Origin: JANQUM01 sp047630355
GTDB lineage: Bacteria > Bacteroidota > Bacteroidia > Cytophagales > Spirosomataceae
Direction of reading: 5' to 3'
DNA length: 13,279 nucleotides
Assembly: GCA_047630355.1 (NCBI GenBank)
Contig: JBLHXN010000096.1
Coordinates: 1 to 13,279 of the forward strand
Positions within the stretch are counted from its first letter, which is position 1; the number at the start of each line of letters is the position of its first letter. The notes beneath the pieces were generated by a model. It did not search any database. It saw only the letters and a program-made list of their open reading frames with translations, and had not been told where the DNA came from. Positions 1 to 5,910 of the stretch are shown here, one piece after another. A program made the translations under genes and the position numbers.

Positions 1-1
1 G

Positions 2-40
2 TTTACGGAATTAAAGAAAAGTGATTTGACCCTTCGATAA
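2..40 (+). CDS. C-terminal end of an unidentified upstream gene (partial)
   Basis: The frame from base 2 reads FTELKKSDLTLR and ends at a TAA (38-40) that touches the ATG of the next gene at 41. Such abutting stop and start codons are common in operons, so this is probably the tail of a co-transcribed gene that starts before the window. Twelve residues are too few to name it. The frame from base 1 is also open until a TGA at 22-24, so the choice rests only on the junction. Confidence 0.35.
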   Translation, partial: FTELKKSDLTLR

Positions 41-571
41 ATGAAGAAACTAAGTTTAGAAGAATTAAACAGGATGGACGTTGACGCTTTTAAAGAAAGT
101 GACAAACATCCATTTTGTTTTGTTTTGGACGATATACGCAGCCGAAACAACGTCGGGACGTTCTTCCGCACCGCTGATGCTTTCAGAGCGGAGAAAATTT
201 ACTTGTGCGGAATTACCCCCGTTCCACCCCACCGCGATATTGAAAAAACGGCAATTGGTGCCACCGAATCGGTTAATTTCGAATTCGTTGATAACGCCAT
301 GACCTTACTCACCAATTTAAGAAGCCAAGGTTATATAATTGCGGCGGTTGAGCAAGTAGAATATTCACAGAAGCTGAATAATTTCAAACCTAAAAAAGGA
401 AAAAAGTATGCGTTTGTTTTAGGAAACGAGGTTTTCGGAGTAAATCAGGAAATCGTTGACTTTGCTGACATATGCCTCGAAATCCCACAATTTGGCACAA
501 AGCATTCGCTGAACGTTGCCGTTTCAGCAGGAATTATTGCGTGGGATTTCTACTCAAAAATAAGCCAGTAA
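41..571 (+). CDS. SpoU/TrmH-type (SPOUT) RNA 2'-O-methyltransferase
   Basis: This 176-residue protein should transfer a methyl group from S-adenosylmethionine to a ribose 2'-OH in tRNA or rRNA. All three SPOUT motifs are present in order: motif 1 at 31-48 (DIRSRNNVGTFFRTADAF, with Asn37 and the likely catalytic Arg43), motif 2 at 126-134 (VLGNEVFGV) and motif 3 at 148-165 (IPQFGTKHSLNVAVSAGI). These build the trefoil-knot SAM site. The protein is only the catalytic domain: the N-terminal RNA-binding extension seen in RlmB is absent, so it is closer in size to TrmL or a minimal TrmH. The exact target nucleotide cannot be read from sequence. It probably shares a transcript with the gene before it. 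Its stop lies one base from the stop of convergent pheS, and I see no hairpin between them. Confidence 0.93.
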   Translation: MKKLSLEELNRMDVDAFKESDKHPFCFVLDDIRSRNNVGTFFRTADAFRAEKIYLCGITPVPPHRDIEKTAIGATESVNFEFVDNAMTLLTNLRSQGYIIAAVEQVEYSQKLNNFKPKKGKKYAFVLGNEVFGVNQEIVDFADICLEIPQFGTKHSLNVAVSAGIIAWDFYSKISQ

Positions 572-572
572 A

Positions 573-1613
573 TTACGCTCCCACAAATTGATTCAGAAAC
601 CTTACATCATTATCGAAGAAAAGGCGTAAATCATTCACTCCGTATTTCAGCATCGTGATGCGTTCTATTCCCATGCCAAAGGCAAAACCCGTGTATTCTT
701 CGGGGTCTATTCCAACATTTATTAAAACGTTTGGATCGACCATTCCTGAACCTGCTATTTCTACCCAACCAGAATATTTACAGACGTTGCAGCCGTCTCC
801 TTTACAGATAAAGCAAGAAATATCAATTTCGGCACTCGGTTCTGTAAAAGGAAAGTAACTTGGACGTAAGCGGATTTCCGTATCTTTATCAAACATCTCT
901 TTTGCAAAATGGTAGAGCGTGTCTTTCAAATCACGGAAACTCACATTTTTATCAATGTAAAGACCCTCTACTTGGTGAAACTGACAATGTGCACGAGCAG
1001 AAATTGCTTCATTACGGTATACCCGCCCAATCATGATTGATCTCAAAGGTGGTTTATTGTGCTCCATCAAACGGGTTTGTACATTTGATGTGTGCGTACG
1101 CAGTAAAATGTCGTCTTCCACTTTCTCGCCTTTAGAAACGTAGAAAGTATCCTGCATTTCGCGTGCCGGATGGTTTTCCGGGAAGTTCAATGCTGAGAAG
1201 TTGTACCAATCGGACTCAATCTCCGGGCCTTCAGAGGTGGTAAAACCCATTCGGGCAAAAATTTCAGTTATCCGCTGACGCACAATTGACAACGGATGAA
1301 TACTACCAACTTGCCCTAAATTAACCGGGAGTGTTAAATCAGATAACTCACTATTTGAATTACCAACCGCCGGCAAATCGCCTGATGACTCATTGAGTTC
1401 AGCAAACTTAGATTCTGCCAAGTTTTTGAATTGATTCATCAGTTTCCCAACATTTCGCTTTTCTTCGCCGGAGAGTTGTTTAAATTCATCAAAATATTGA
1501 CCTACCAACCCTTTTCTACTAAGGAATTTAAGCCTGAATTTTTCAACTTCGTCCAGAGTTGTGAATTGAAAATTTTCTATTTCTTTTATTGACTGATTTA
1601 CTTTGTCGATCAC
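573..1613 (-). CDS. pheS: Phenylalanine--tRNA ligase alpha subunit
   Basis: This is the catalytic alpha subunit of the alpha2beta2 class IIc synthetase that charges tRNA-Phe in the cytoplasm. Residues 1-85 form the N-terminal coiled-coil tRNA-binding arm. The catalytic core follows: motif 1 region at 106-124 (HPLSIVRQRITEIFARMGF), LLRTHTS at 170-176, motif 2 around 197-217 (GRVYRNEAIS then HCQFHQVEGL), the phenylalanine-pocket FTEPSAEID at 256-264, and motif 3 at 309-318 (GFAFGMGIER). At 346 residues it has normal length. Four cysteines (267, 270, 275, 278) form a CxxC-x4-CxxC knuckle that enterobacterial PheS lacks. The start is GTG at 1611-1613: the frame is open upstream to a TAG but holds no other start, and MIDKV fits the family N-terminus. 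A perfect -7 promoter box lies just upstream. pheT is not adjacent in this window. Confidence 0.98.
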   Translation of the reverse strand: MIDKVNQSIKEIENFQFTTLDEVEKFRLKFLSRKGLVGQYFDEFKQLSGEEKRNVGKLMNQFKNLAESKFAELNESSGDLPAVGNSNSELSDLTLPVNLGQVGSIHPLSIVRQRITEIFARMGFTTSEGPEIESDWYNFSALNFPENHPAREMQDTFYVSKGEKVEDDILLRTHTSNVQTRLMEHNKPPLRSIMIGRVYRNEAISARAHCQFHQVEGLYIDKNVSFRDLKDTLYHFAKEMFDKDTEIRLRPSYFPFTEPSAEIDISCFICKGDGCNVCKYSGWVEIAGSGMVDPNVLINVGIDPEEYTGFAFGMGIERITMLKYGVNDLRLFFDNDVRFLNQFVGA

Positions 1614-1635
1614 TTCGTGTGCTATTTTCTGAGTA

Positions 1636-1643
1636 CAAAGATA
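1636..1643 (-). promoter_or_regulatory. Bacteroidota -7 promoter box of pheS
   Basis: On the minus strand this reads TATCTTTG, a perfect match to the Bacteroidota consensus TAnnTTTG, and ends 22 bases before the GTG start of pheS. It implies a 5' leader of about 15-20 bases. The -33 element is not clear; only AT-rich TTTA-like sequence lies at the expected distance. The assignment is by consensus and position only. Confidence 0.5.
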
Positions 1644-1740
1644 TATAAGTATTGATACTAAATATAAACGTGAACACTTAACCTAAAAATAAATGGTAAA
1701 AGTTCGCTTTTTCGTTGAAGTTCATTTTATTTGTAGTGCT

Positions 1741-1803
1741 AGAAATAGATTACGTGAAGTAATATTGTATTGTTATTTTTATATACATCACGTAAGTATT
1801 TCT
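1741..1803. repeat. Long imperfect inverted repeat between pheS and the LytTR gene
   Basis: The arms 1741-1761 (AGAAATAGATTACGTGAAG then TA) and 1784-1803 (TACATCACGTAAGTATTTCT) are inverted copies. They pair as 7 bp (AGAAATA/TATTTCT), a small mismatch, 8 bp (TTACGTGA/TCACGTAA), one mismatch and 3 bp, around an AT-rich loop of about 22 bases. There is no GC-rich stem or T-tract, so a terminator is unlikely. It could be a regulator-binding dyad or the remnant of a small mobile repeat. Confidence 0.6.
1749..1763. promoter_or_regulatory. ATTAC-N5-GTAAT dyad, copy 1
   Basis: The sequence ATTACGTGAAGTAAT is a 15-base interrupted palindrome with 5-bp arms. It overlaps the left arm of the larger inverted repeat. 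The same arms with the same 5-base spacer recur at 1901-1915, which makes chance less likely and hints at a dimeric DNA-binding protein. The binding protein is unknown. Confidence 0.4.
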
Positions 1804-1814
1804 ACTCAATAAGA

Positions 1815-1837
1815 TACGTATAAATACGTATAAATAC
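1815..1837. repeat. Short tandem repeat, 10-base unit
   Basis: The unit TACGTATAAA occurs twice in direct succession (1815-1824 and 1825-1834), followed by TAC of a third copy. The spacing is one helical turn, so proteins bound at each unit would sit on the same DNA face. It lies in the 347-base gap 1614-1960, which otherwise holds no gene that I can find. Confidence 0.6.
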
Positions 1838-1899
1838 TCAGCAAAAAATACACAAACAGCTCATTACAAGACATCTAACATTAGACACGTTAAATATAA

Positions 1900-1916
1900 A
1901 ATTACTTTAAGTAATT
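1900..1916. promoter_or_regulatory. 17-base palindrome before the LytTR gene (dyad copy 2)
   Basis: AATTACTTTAAGTAATT has perfect 8-bp arms around one central T, and contains ATTAC-N5-GTAAT as at 1749-1763. It lies 45 bases before the ATG at 1961 and about 10 bases upstream of TAATTTTA (1926-1933), which matches the -7 consensus TAnnTTTG at seven of eight positions. If that box is used, the palindrome covers the spacer/-33 region and would suit an operator. This is inference from position. Confidence 0.45.
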
Positions 1917-1960
1917 AATAGGTGGTAATTTTATAGACCCAAGCTATAAACAACCACTAC

Positions 1961-2314
1961 ATGAAACTGTCTAAAACTTGCTCCAGAAAGATTGAAAAAG
2001 AACCCTCAATAAAGGTGAATAGTATGACGCCTACTATTGAATTAAAAAATATTGTTAGAATTGAAGGACAGTCAAACTATTCTCTTATTCACACCAACGG
2101 TGGGTCAATAATTTGCACAAAGAGCCTCAAATTCTTTGAAGAAAACATAAAAGATCCCCGGTTTATAAGACCTCATAAATCTCATATAGTCAATACTGAC
2201 TATATTAAAGATTACTCTAAAAACGCAGGGAATTTTAAATTAAGTCTGAAGAATGGCACCAGCGTAGATGTAGCCCGACGACGAAACAAAGACATTTTGA
2301 GTGTTATTTTATGA
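1961..2314 (+). CDS. Orphan LytTR-type DNA-binding regulator
   Basis: This is a 117-residue cytoplasmic protein that is essentially one LytTR domain (about residues 22-117). The diagnostic features are IVRIEGQSNYSLIHT at 31-45, the RFIRPHKSHIVNTDYI block at 67-82 that carries the conserved Arg-Pro-His-Lys-Ser, and the last strand-helix part around FKLSLKNG to ARRRNKDILSVI. LytTR proteins bind direct repeats through a beta fold. No receiver domain precedes it and no sensor kinase is nearby, so it is not a standard two-component regulator. An alternative start at Met22 (2024) would leave the bare domain; the lysine-rich first 21 residues may not be translated. The gene ends at a strong terminator and is probably monocistronic. 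The upstream gap is unusually rich in dyads and may carry its own operator. Its targets are unknown. Confidence 0.9.
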   Translation: MKLSKTCSRKIEKEPSIKVNSMTPTIELKNIVRIEGQSNYSLIHTNGGSIICTKSLKFFEENIKDPRFIRPHKSHIVNTDYIKDYSKNAGNFKLSLKNGTSVDVARRRNKDILSVIL

Positions 2315-2353
2315 ATAAACTCTGCAAGGTTTTATATTTAGTGGTTAAGTGAA

Positions 2354-2384
2354 GAAAACGGCTGCTCATTGAGCAGCCGTTTTC
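2354..2384. terminator. Bidirectional intrinsic terminator
   Basis: The arms GAAAACGGCTGCTC (2354-2367) and GAGCAGCCGTTTTC (2371-2384) are perfectly complementary: 14 bp with a 3-base ATT loop, GC-rich inside and flanked by A4/T4. It works in either direction and serves both convergent genes. The last base of the hairpin is also part of the dipeptidase stop codon (2384-2386). Confidence 0.92.
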
Positions 2385-3133
2385 TATTGTATAATCTGGT
2401 ACAGTTTCTCAGCGTTAGCACGAGAAATTGAATTAAAATGCCACCACTCACTTGTTATCGGACTAAAGCCTGCTTTAACCATCACGTTTCTTAAAACCAA
2501 CCGGTTGTCAATCTGAGTCTGCGTCAATAATCCGTTTCTCAGATTCTCTTTCTCTTTACTCGGATAAGCTAAATATCCGAAATAATCATACTTGGTTCCC
2601 ATATCAAGTACCGAGTCAGCATCCATATTAAATACTGTCAGGTCAGCCGCACAGCCGTAATTATGAATTGACCCTTTTGCGGGATTGGCGACGTAAGCTT
2701 CCCGTGTCTTAGGAGGTATAGAGTCCAATTTATTCCATAATATCTTTTGAATACTGTGCGGTCTTACACCGTCGTAAATCAGAAGAGAGTACGCTGGATT
2801 AGTTTCTTTTAATAACTGCTGAGCCTTCTGGATTTTCTGAGCCACGTCTGGCTGAAAATAGGCTTTAGTTAGATTCCCGTAAACGTCTTCACCAAAAAAG
2901 TTATCGGTCGTAGAATATTTCAATTCAACCATAATTGTTGAGTCAATCATCTGAATATTAGCCAACCCCTGGTTTTGAAACATTACTTCGAGTTCACTGA
3001 TCTGCGGTTCTTCAACCACGAGGACTGAATCTTCCTTTGGTCCATCCTCTTCTATCTTCGTCGTTGATTCCGACTTGCAGGATACGATAATAACAACAGC
3101 GGATAAAACGGTACAAATATTCTTTATTTTCAT
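2384..3133 (-). CDS. VanX-family D-alanyl-D-alanine dipeptidase, predicted lipoprotein
   Basis: This is a peptidase of family M15D that should cleave D-Ala-D-Ala or related dipeptides from peptidoglycan turnover. Counting from the ATG at 3131-3133, the protein has 249 residues. A lipoprotein signal with Cys19 (VVIIVSC) should anchor it in the envelope, followed by an acidic linker. The zinc and catalytic residues match VanX in spacing: His157 and Asp164 in SIHNYGCAAD, Glu229 and His232 in SEWWHF, and Arg124 in DGVRPHS. The frame is open for 26 more codons upstream, but that longer start would cover the -7 box at 3153-3160, bury the signal peptide and overlap the divergent gene, so 3133 is preferred. 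A role in glycopeptide resistance is unlikely: no vanH, vanA or vanRS is present. Nutrient recovery or wall turnover is the better guess. Confidence 0.92.
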   Translation of the reverse strand: MKIKNICTVLSAVVIIVSCKSESTTKIEEDGPKEDSVLVVEEPQISELEVMFQNQGLANIQMIDSTIMVELKYSTTDNFFGEDVYGNLTKAYFQPDVAQKIQKAQQLLKETNPAYSLLIYDGVRPHSIQKILWNKLDSIPPKTREAYVANPAKGSIHNYGCAADLTVFNMDADSVLDMGTKYDYFGYLAYPSKEKENLRNGLLTQTQIDNRLVLRNVMVKAGFSPITSEWWHFNSISRANAEKLYQIIQ

Positions 3134-3152
3134 AATTGCGTTGAGAAGTAGC

Positions 3153-3160
3153 CAAATATA
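3153..3160 (-). promoter_or_regulatory. Bacteroidota -7 promoter box of the dipeptidase gene
   Basis: The minus strand reads TATATTTG, a perfect TAnnTTTG match, ending 20 bases before the ATG at 3133. It supports that start over the longer frame. A weaker plus-strand match, TAAATTTC at 3164-3171 (seven of eight), may serve the divergent spmAB-like gene, so the two promoters would sit side by side in the 71-base gap and could interfere. Confidence 0.5.
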
Positions 3161-3204
3161 GACTAAATTTCGGCAATAAACAGACAGATACTTATACAGC
3201 GAGC

Positions 3205-4437
3205 ATGGCATTAAACTATATTTGGGCAGCCTTCTTCATTATTGCCTTCGCAATTGCAATCATAAAAAACGTATTTTTCCACGATAACACAATTTACGAA
3301 ACTCTGGTTAGCGGAGTATTTGATTCGGCTAAAGTAGGGTTCGAAATATCACTCGCTCTTACCGGAATAATGACGTTATTTCTGGGTATTTTAAAAATCG
3401 GTGAAGAGGCGGGTGCCATCCGTTTTATTGCCCGTATTATCGGACCATTCTTCAATAAACTTTTCCCGGAAGTTCCAAAAGATCATCCTGCCCACGGACA
3501 AATGATTATGAATTTTTCGGCAAACCTTTTGGGTCTTGACAATGCCGCAACTCCTTTCGGATTAAAAGCGATGGAAAGTTTACAAGAACTAAACCCAAGT
3601 AAAGATACCGCCTCAAACGCCCAAATAATGTTTTTGGTGCTTCATACTTCCGGACTGACTTTAATTCCAATAAGTATTATGACTTACCGGGCGGCTATGG
3701 GAGCCGCTGATCCTTCTGACGTTTTTATTCCTTGTATTTTAGGGACTTACGTAACTACTGTAGTAAGTATGATGATTGTGGCGGTAAAACAGAAAATCAA
3801 CTTGTTTGACCGAACTATTTTTTCGTGGCTCGGAGGAATTACTCTGTTCATCCTTTTCATTCTTTGGTACCTTTCTACGTTAGACAAGGTAGAGATTGAG
3901 ACTTTCTCTAAAGTTTACAGTAACCTGATTTTATTATCGATAATAGTTTTATTTGTAGCGGGCGGACTCATAAAGAAAGTCAACGTTTACGAAACCTTCG
4001 TCACAGGGGCGAAAGAAGGGTTTACCACCGCTGTAAAAATAATTCCGTACCTCGTTGGAATGCTTGTGGCAATCAGCGTTTTCAGAAACTCTGGAGCTTT
4101 AGAAATGGTCACAGACGGCATGGCGTGGACAATTGGAGCAATGGGCTTCGATACGGCTTTTGTGGACGCTCTGCCCGTAGCATTGATGAAGCCTTTAAGC
4201 GGGAGTGGTGCAAGGGGATTAATGATCGACGCAATGCAAGAGTACGGACCTGACTCGTTCATAGGCCGGTTAGTTTGCATTTTTCAGGGATCAGCTGATA
4301 CCACATTTTATATTGTGGCACTTTACTTTGGTTCGGTCGGAATCACTAAGACCCGTTACGCGATTCCTTTTGGTTTAATTGCAGATTTTATAGGCGTAAT
4401 AGCAGGAATATTCATTGCTTACCTCTTTTTTGCATAA
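3205..4437 (+). CDS. Fused SpmA-SpmB nucleoside-recognition membrane protein
   Basis: This 410-residue integral inner-membrane protein joins two domains that are separate genes (spmA, spmB) in Bacillus, where they affect spore-core dehydration. Residues 1-200 are SpmA-like, with GLDNAATPFGLKAM at 110-123. Residues about 250-410 are SpmB-like, with KPLSGSGARGLM at 329-340 and FQGSADTTFYI at 360-370. Each half carries a copy of the nucleoside-recognition (Gate) domain: YETLVSGVFDSAKVGFEISL at 31-50 matches YETFVTGAKEGFTTAVKIIP at 262-281. About ten hydrophobic segments are visible. The fusion is well known in non-sporulating Bacteroidota, where the substrate is not settled; transport is inferred from the Gate family. 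It is transcribed divergently from the dipeptidase, which weakly suggests a shared cell-envelope context. Confidence 0.93.
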   Translation: MALNYIWAAFFIIAFAIAIIKNVFFHDNTIYETLVSGVFDSAKVGFEISLALTGIMTLFLGILKIGEEAGAIRFIARIIGPFFNKLFPEVPKDHPAHGQMIMNFSANLLGLDNAATPFGLKAMESLQELNPSKDTASNAQIMFLVLHTSGLTLIPISIMTYRAAMGAADPSDVFIPCILGTYVTTVVSMMIVAVKQKINLFDRTIFSWLGGITLFILFILWYLSTLDKVEIETFSKVYSNLILLSIIVLFVAGGLIKKVNVYETFVTGAKEGFTTAVKIIPYLVGMLVAISVFRNSGALEMVTDGMAWTIGAMGFDTAFVDALPVALMKPLSGSGARGLMIDAMQEYGPDSFIGRLVCIFQGSADTTFYIVALYFGSVGITKTRYAIPFGLIADFIGVIAGIFIAYLFFA

Positions 4438-4477
4438 AAAAGCACGAATCTTTAAACCTTAGTTAAGGTAGATTCGT
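4436..4477 (-). terminator. Intrinsic terminator of the small membrane-protein gene
   Basis: ACGAATCT (4444-4451) pairs with AGATTCGT (4470-4477), and inside this ACCTTA (4456-4461) pairs with TAAGGT (4464-4469) with a four-base bulge. On the minus strand the stem is followed by six Ts (A run at 4436-4441). The T-tract lies on the minus side, so it suits the gene at 4506-4715; it may also stop the plus-strand transcript less efficiently. The A run overlaps the stop codon of the SpmA-SpmB gene. Confidence 0.75.
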
Positions 4478-4505
4478 ACTTAGTATTAGAAAAGTTTAGG
4501 AAAAT

Positions 4506-4715
4506 CTAATGTCGTCTTCGATAATTGAAGTGATTCGGTTTACGGCATTGTCCGGAACTGCACCCAACATTTAAAATCGTTTGGGCCAGGAATCCGAAAC
4601 CTAATATGTACAATAACACGTTATTACCGAAGTCGTACGCTGAGTAAATAATTACAACCGAGAAGATTAAGTACATAACCCTGACGATGTTCCAGTTTTT
4701 TAGTAAGCTCTCCAT
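4506..4715 (-). CDS. Small two-helix membrane protein, DUF2892 (YgaP-TM) type
   Basis: This 69-residue protein has two hydrophobic helices (about 11-28 and 33-50) after a short KNWNIVR start, followed by NVGCSSGQC with Cys52 and Cys57 and a basic end (YRRRH). NWNIVR near the start and the NxGC end of helix 2 are typical of DUF2892, the membrane part of the rhodanese YgaP. No rhodanese domain is attached, as in many free-standing members. Its function is unknown; the paired cysteines could handle sulfur or redox chemistry, which is inference. A T-rich DNA run before the ATG on the plus strand gives an A-rich leader. It is divergent from the polyketide synthase gene, with 109 bases between the two starts, and I found no perfect -7 box there in either direction. 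Confidence 0.82.
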   Translation of the reverse strand: MESLLKNWNIVRVMYLIFSVVIIYSAYDFGNNVLLYILGFGFLAQTILNVGCSSGQCRKPNHFNYRRRH

Positions 4716-4824
4716 CTTTTTTTAATTTAAGTCCAACAATAAATTAAAGAAACAGCGTATTAATAGATGTTTATCTTTCTATAACAAATACGGTTTTTCT
4801 AAACAAATAGTTTGAACCCGCTTC

Positions 4825-5910
4825 ATGCCAACAATAACGAAAATCGGTACGGCTACCCCAACGCACCGACATGATCAACTGAATATCCTGAACTTCATGC
4901 AGCAAATGTTGCCCCTCGACGAAACAAAGAAGAGGTTGCTGTCCCTGCTCTATCACCGAAGCGGCATAAAAACCCGATACAGCGTATTGGCTGATTATTC
5001 AAGTAAACAAGAAGACTTCACTTTTTATCCGAAAGTAGGCGAAGATAGAGCTTTCCCGAACATAGAAAGACGGATGGAAGTTTTCGATAAAACCGCTCTC
5101 GACCTTTCGGTAAAAGCTATAGAGGCCACAATCGGTAAGGATAAAATTAGTGAAATAACGCACCTCATTACGGTTACGTGTACAGGTTTGGCAGCTCCAG
5201 GACTTGATTTACAACTCGTGGAGAAGCTAAATATGCGACCGGATATCTTCCGAACTTCCGTAAACTTTATGGGGTGTTACGCCGCCATTCACGCGTTAAA
5301 ATTAGCCAACTCACTGGCAATAAGCTCCAAAAATGCGAAGGTGCTTGTGGTTTGTACCGAGTTGTGCACGTTGCATTTTCAGAACAGTACAGAAATTGAT
5401 CAACTAACTTCTGCCCTGTTATTTGCCGACGGTTCCGCAGCTTGCCTGATAGAAAGTGACGAAATAAAGTCAACTAATGGATTACAAATCTCAAATTTCT
5501 TTTCAAAAGTAATTGCGAAAGGAAAAGAAGATATGGCGTGGGGCTTAAGCTCAACGGGGTTTCAGATGGTTTTGAGCAATCATATCCCCCGCTTAGTTGA
5601 AGGAGAAATTGAAAACTTGCTTTCAAACGCTTTAAACCAGTTGGATTGGAAAGTAAAAGACGTTTCCCATTGGGCAATTCACCCCGGCGGAAAAGATATT
5701 CTTGCAGCAACTCAAAAAGCACTCAGTATTTCGAAGGAAGATTTAGTAGCTTCTTACGAGGTTTTGAAAAATTACGGAAATATGTCTTCGCCAACCATCC
5801 TGTTTGTATTAAAAGAAATTATGCAAAAAGCAGTTTTGGGAGAACGAATATTTGGGGCGGCTTTTGGCCCAGGATTAACTTTGGAGTCGTTTCAGTTGAC
5901 CGCTAATTAA
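4825..5910 (+). CDS. Type III polyketide synthase (chalcone/stilbene synthase family)
   Basis: This 361-residue soluble homodimer-type enzyme should load an acyl-CoA starter, extend it with malonyl-CoA and cyclise it to a resorcinol, phloroglucinol or pyrone. The Cys-His-Asn triad is complete: Cys151 in VNFMGCYA, His286 in WAIHPGGKDIL and Asn319 in YGNMSS. VTCTGLAAPGLD (117-128) and the family signature GAAFGPGLTLE (344-354) are also present. Length is normal. The first residues PTITKIGTATP fit the family start, and no nearby earlier ATG competes. The next gene's ATG overlaps this stop as TAATG, so both are surely one operon. In other bacteria, fatty-acyl-primed enzymes of this kind make phenolic lipids that sit in membranes. 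Starter and product cannot be read from the sequence. The third common partner, a flavin oxidoreductase, is missing here. Confidence 0.96.
   Translation: MPTITKIGTATPTHRHDQLNILNFMQQMLPLDETKKRLLSLLYHRSGIKTRYSVLADYSSKQEDFTFYPKVGEDRAFPNIERRMEVFDKTALDLSVKAIEATIGKDKISEITHLITVTCTGLAAPGLDLQLVEKLNMRPDIFRTSVNFMGCYAAIHALKLANSLAISSKNAKVLVVCTELCTLHFQNSTEIDQLTSALLFADGSAACLIESDEIKSTNGLQISNFFSKVIAKGKEDMAWGLSSTGFQMVLSNHIPRLVEGEIENLLSNALNQLDWKVKDVSHWAIHPGGKDILAATQKALSISKEDLVASYEVLKNYGNMSSPTILFVLKEIMQKAVLGERIFGAAFGPGLTLESFQLTAN

Noticed and set aside
2384..3211. Longer start of the dipeptidase at 3211
   Set aside because: It would put 26 residues before a normal lipoprotein signal peptide, overlap the divergent gene and include the -7 promoter box.
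2384..4437. A vancomycin-resistance locus around the VanX-like gene
   Set aside because: No vanH, vanA/B ligase or vanRS is present; the neighbour is an SpmAB fusion, and VanX-like lipoproteins are common in glycopeptide-independent settings.
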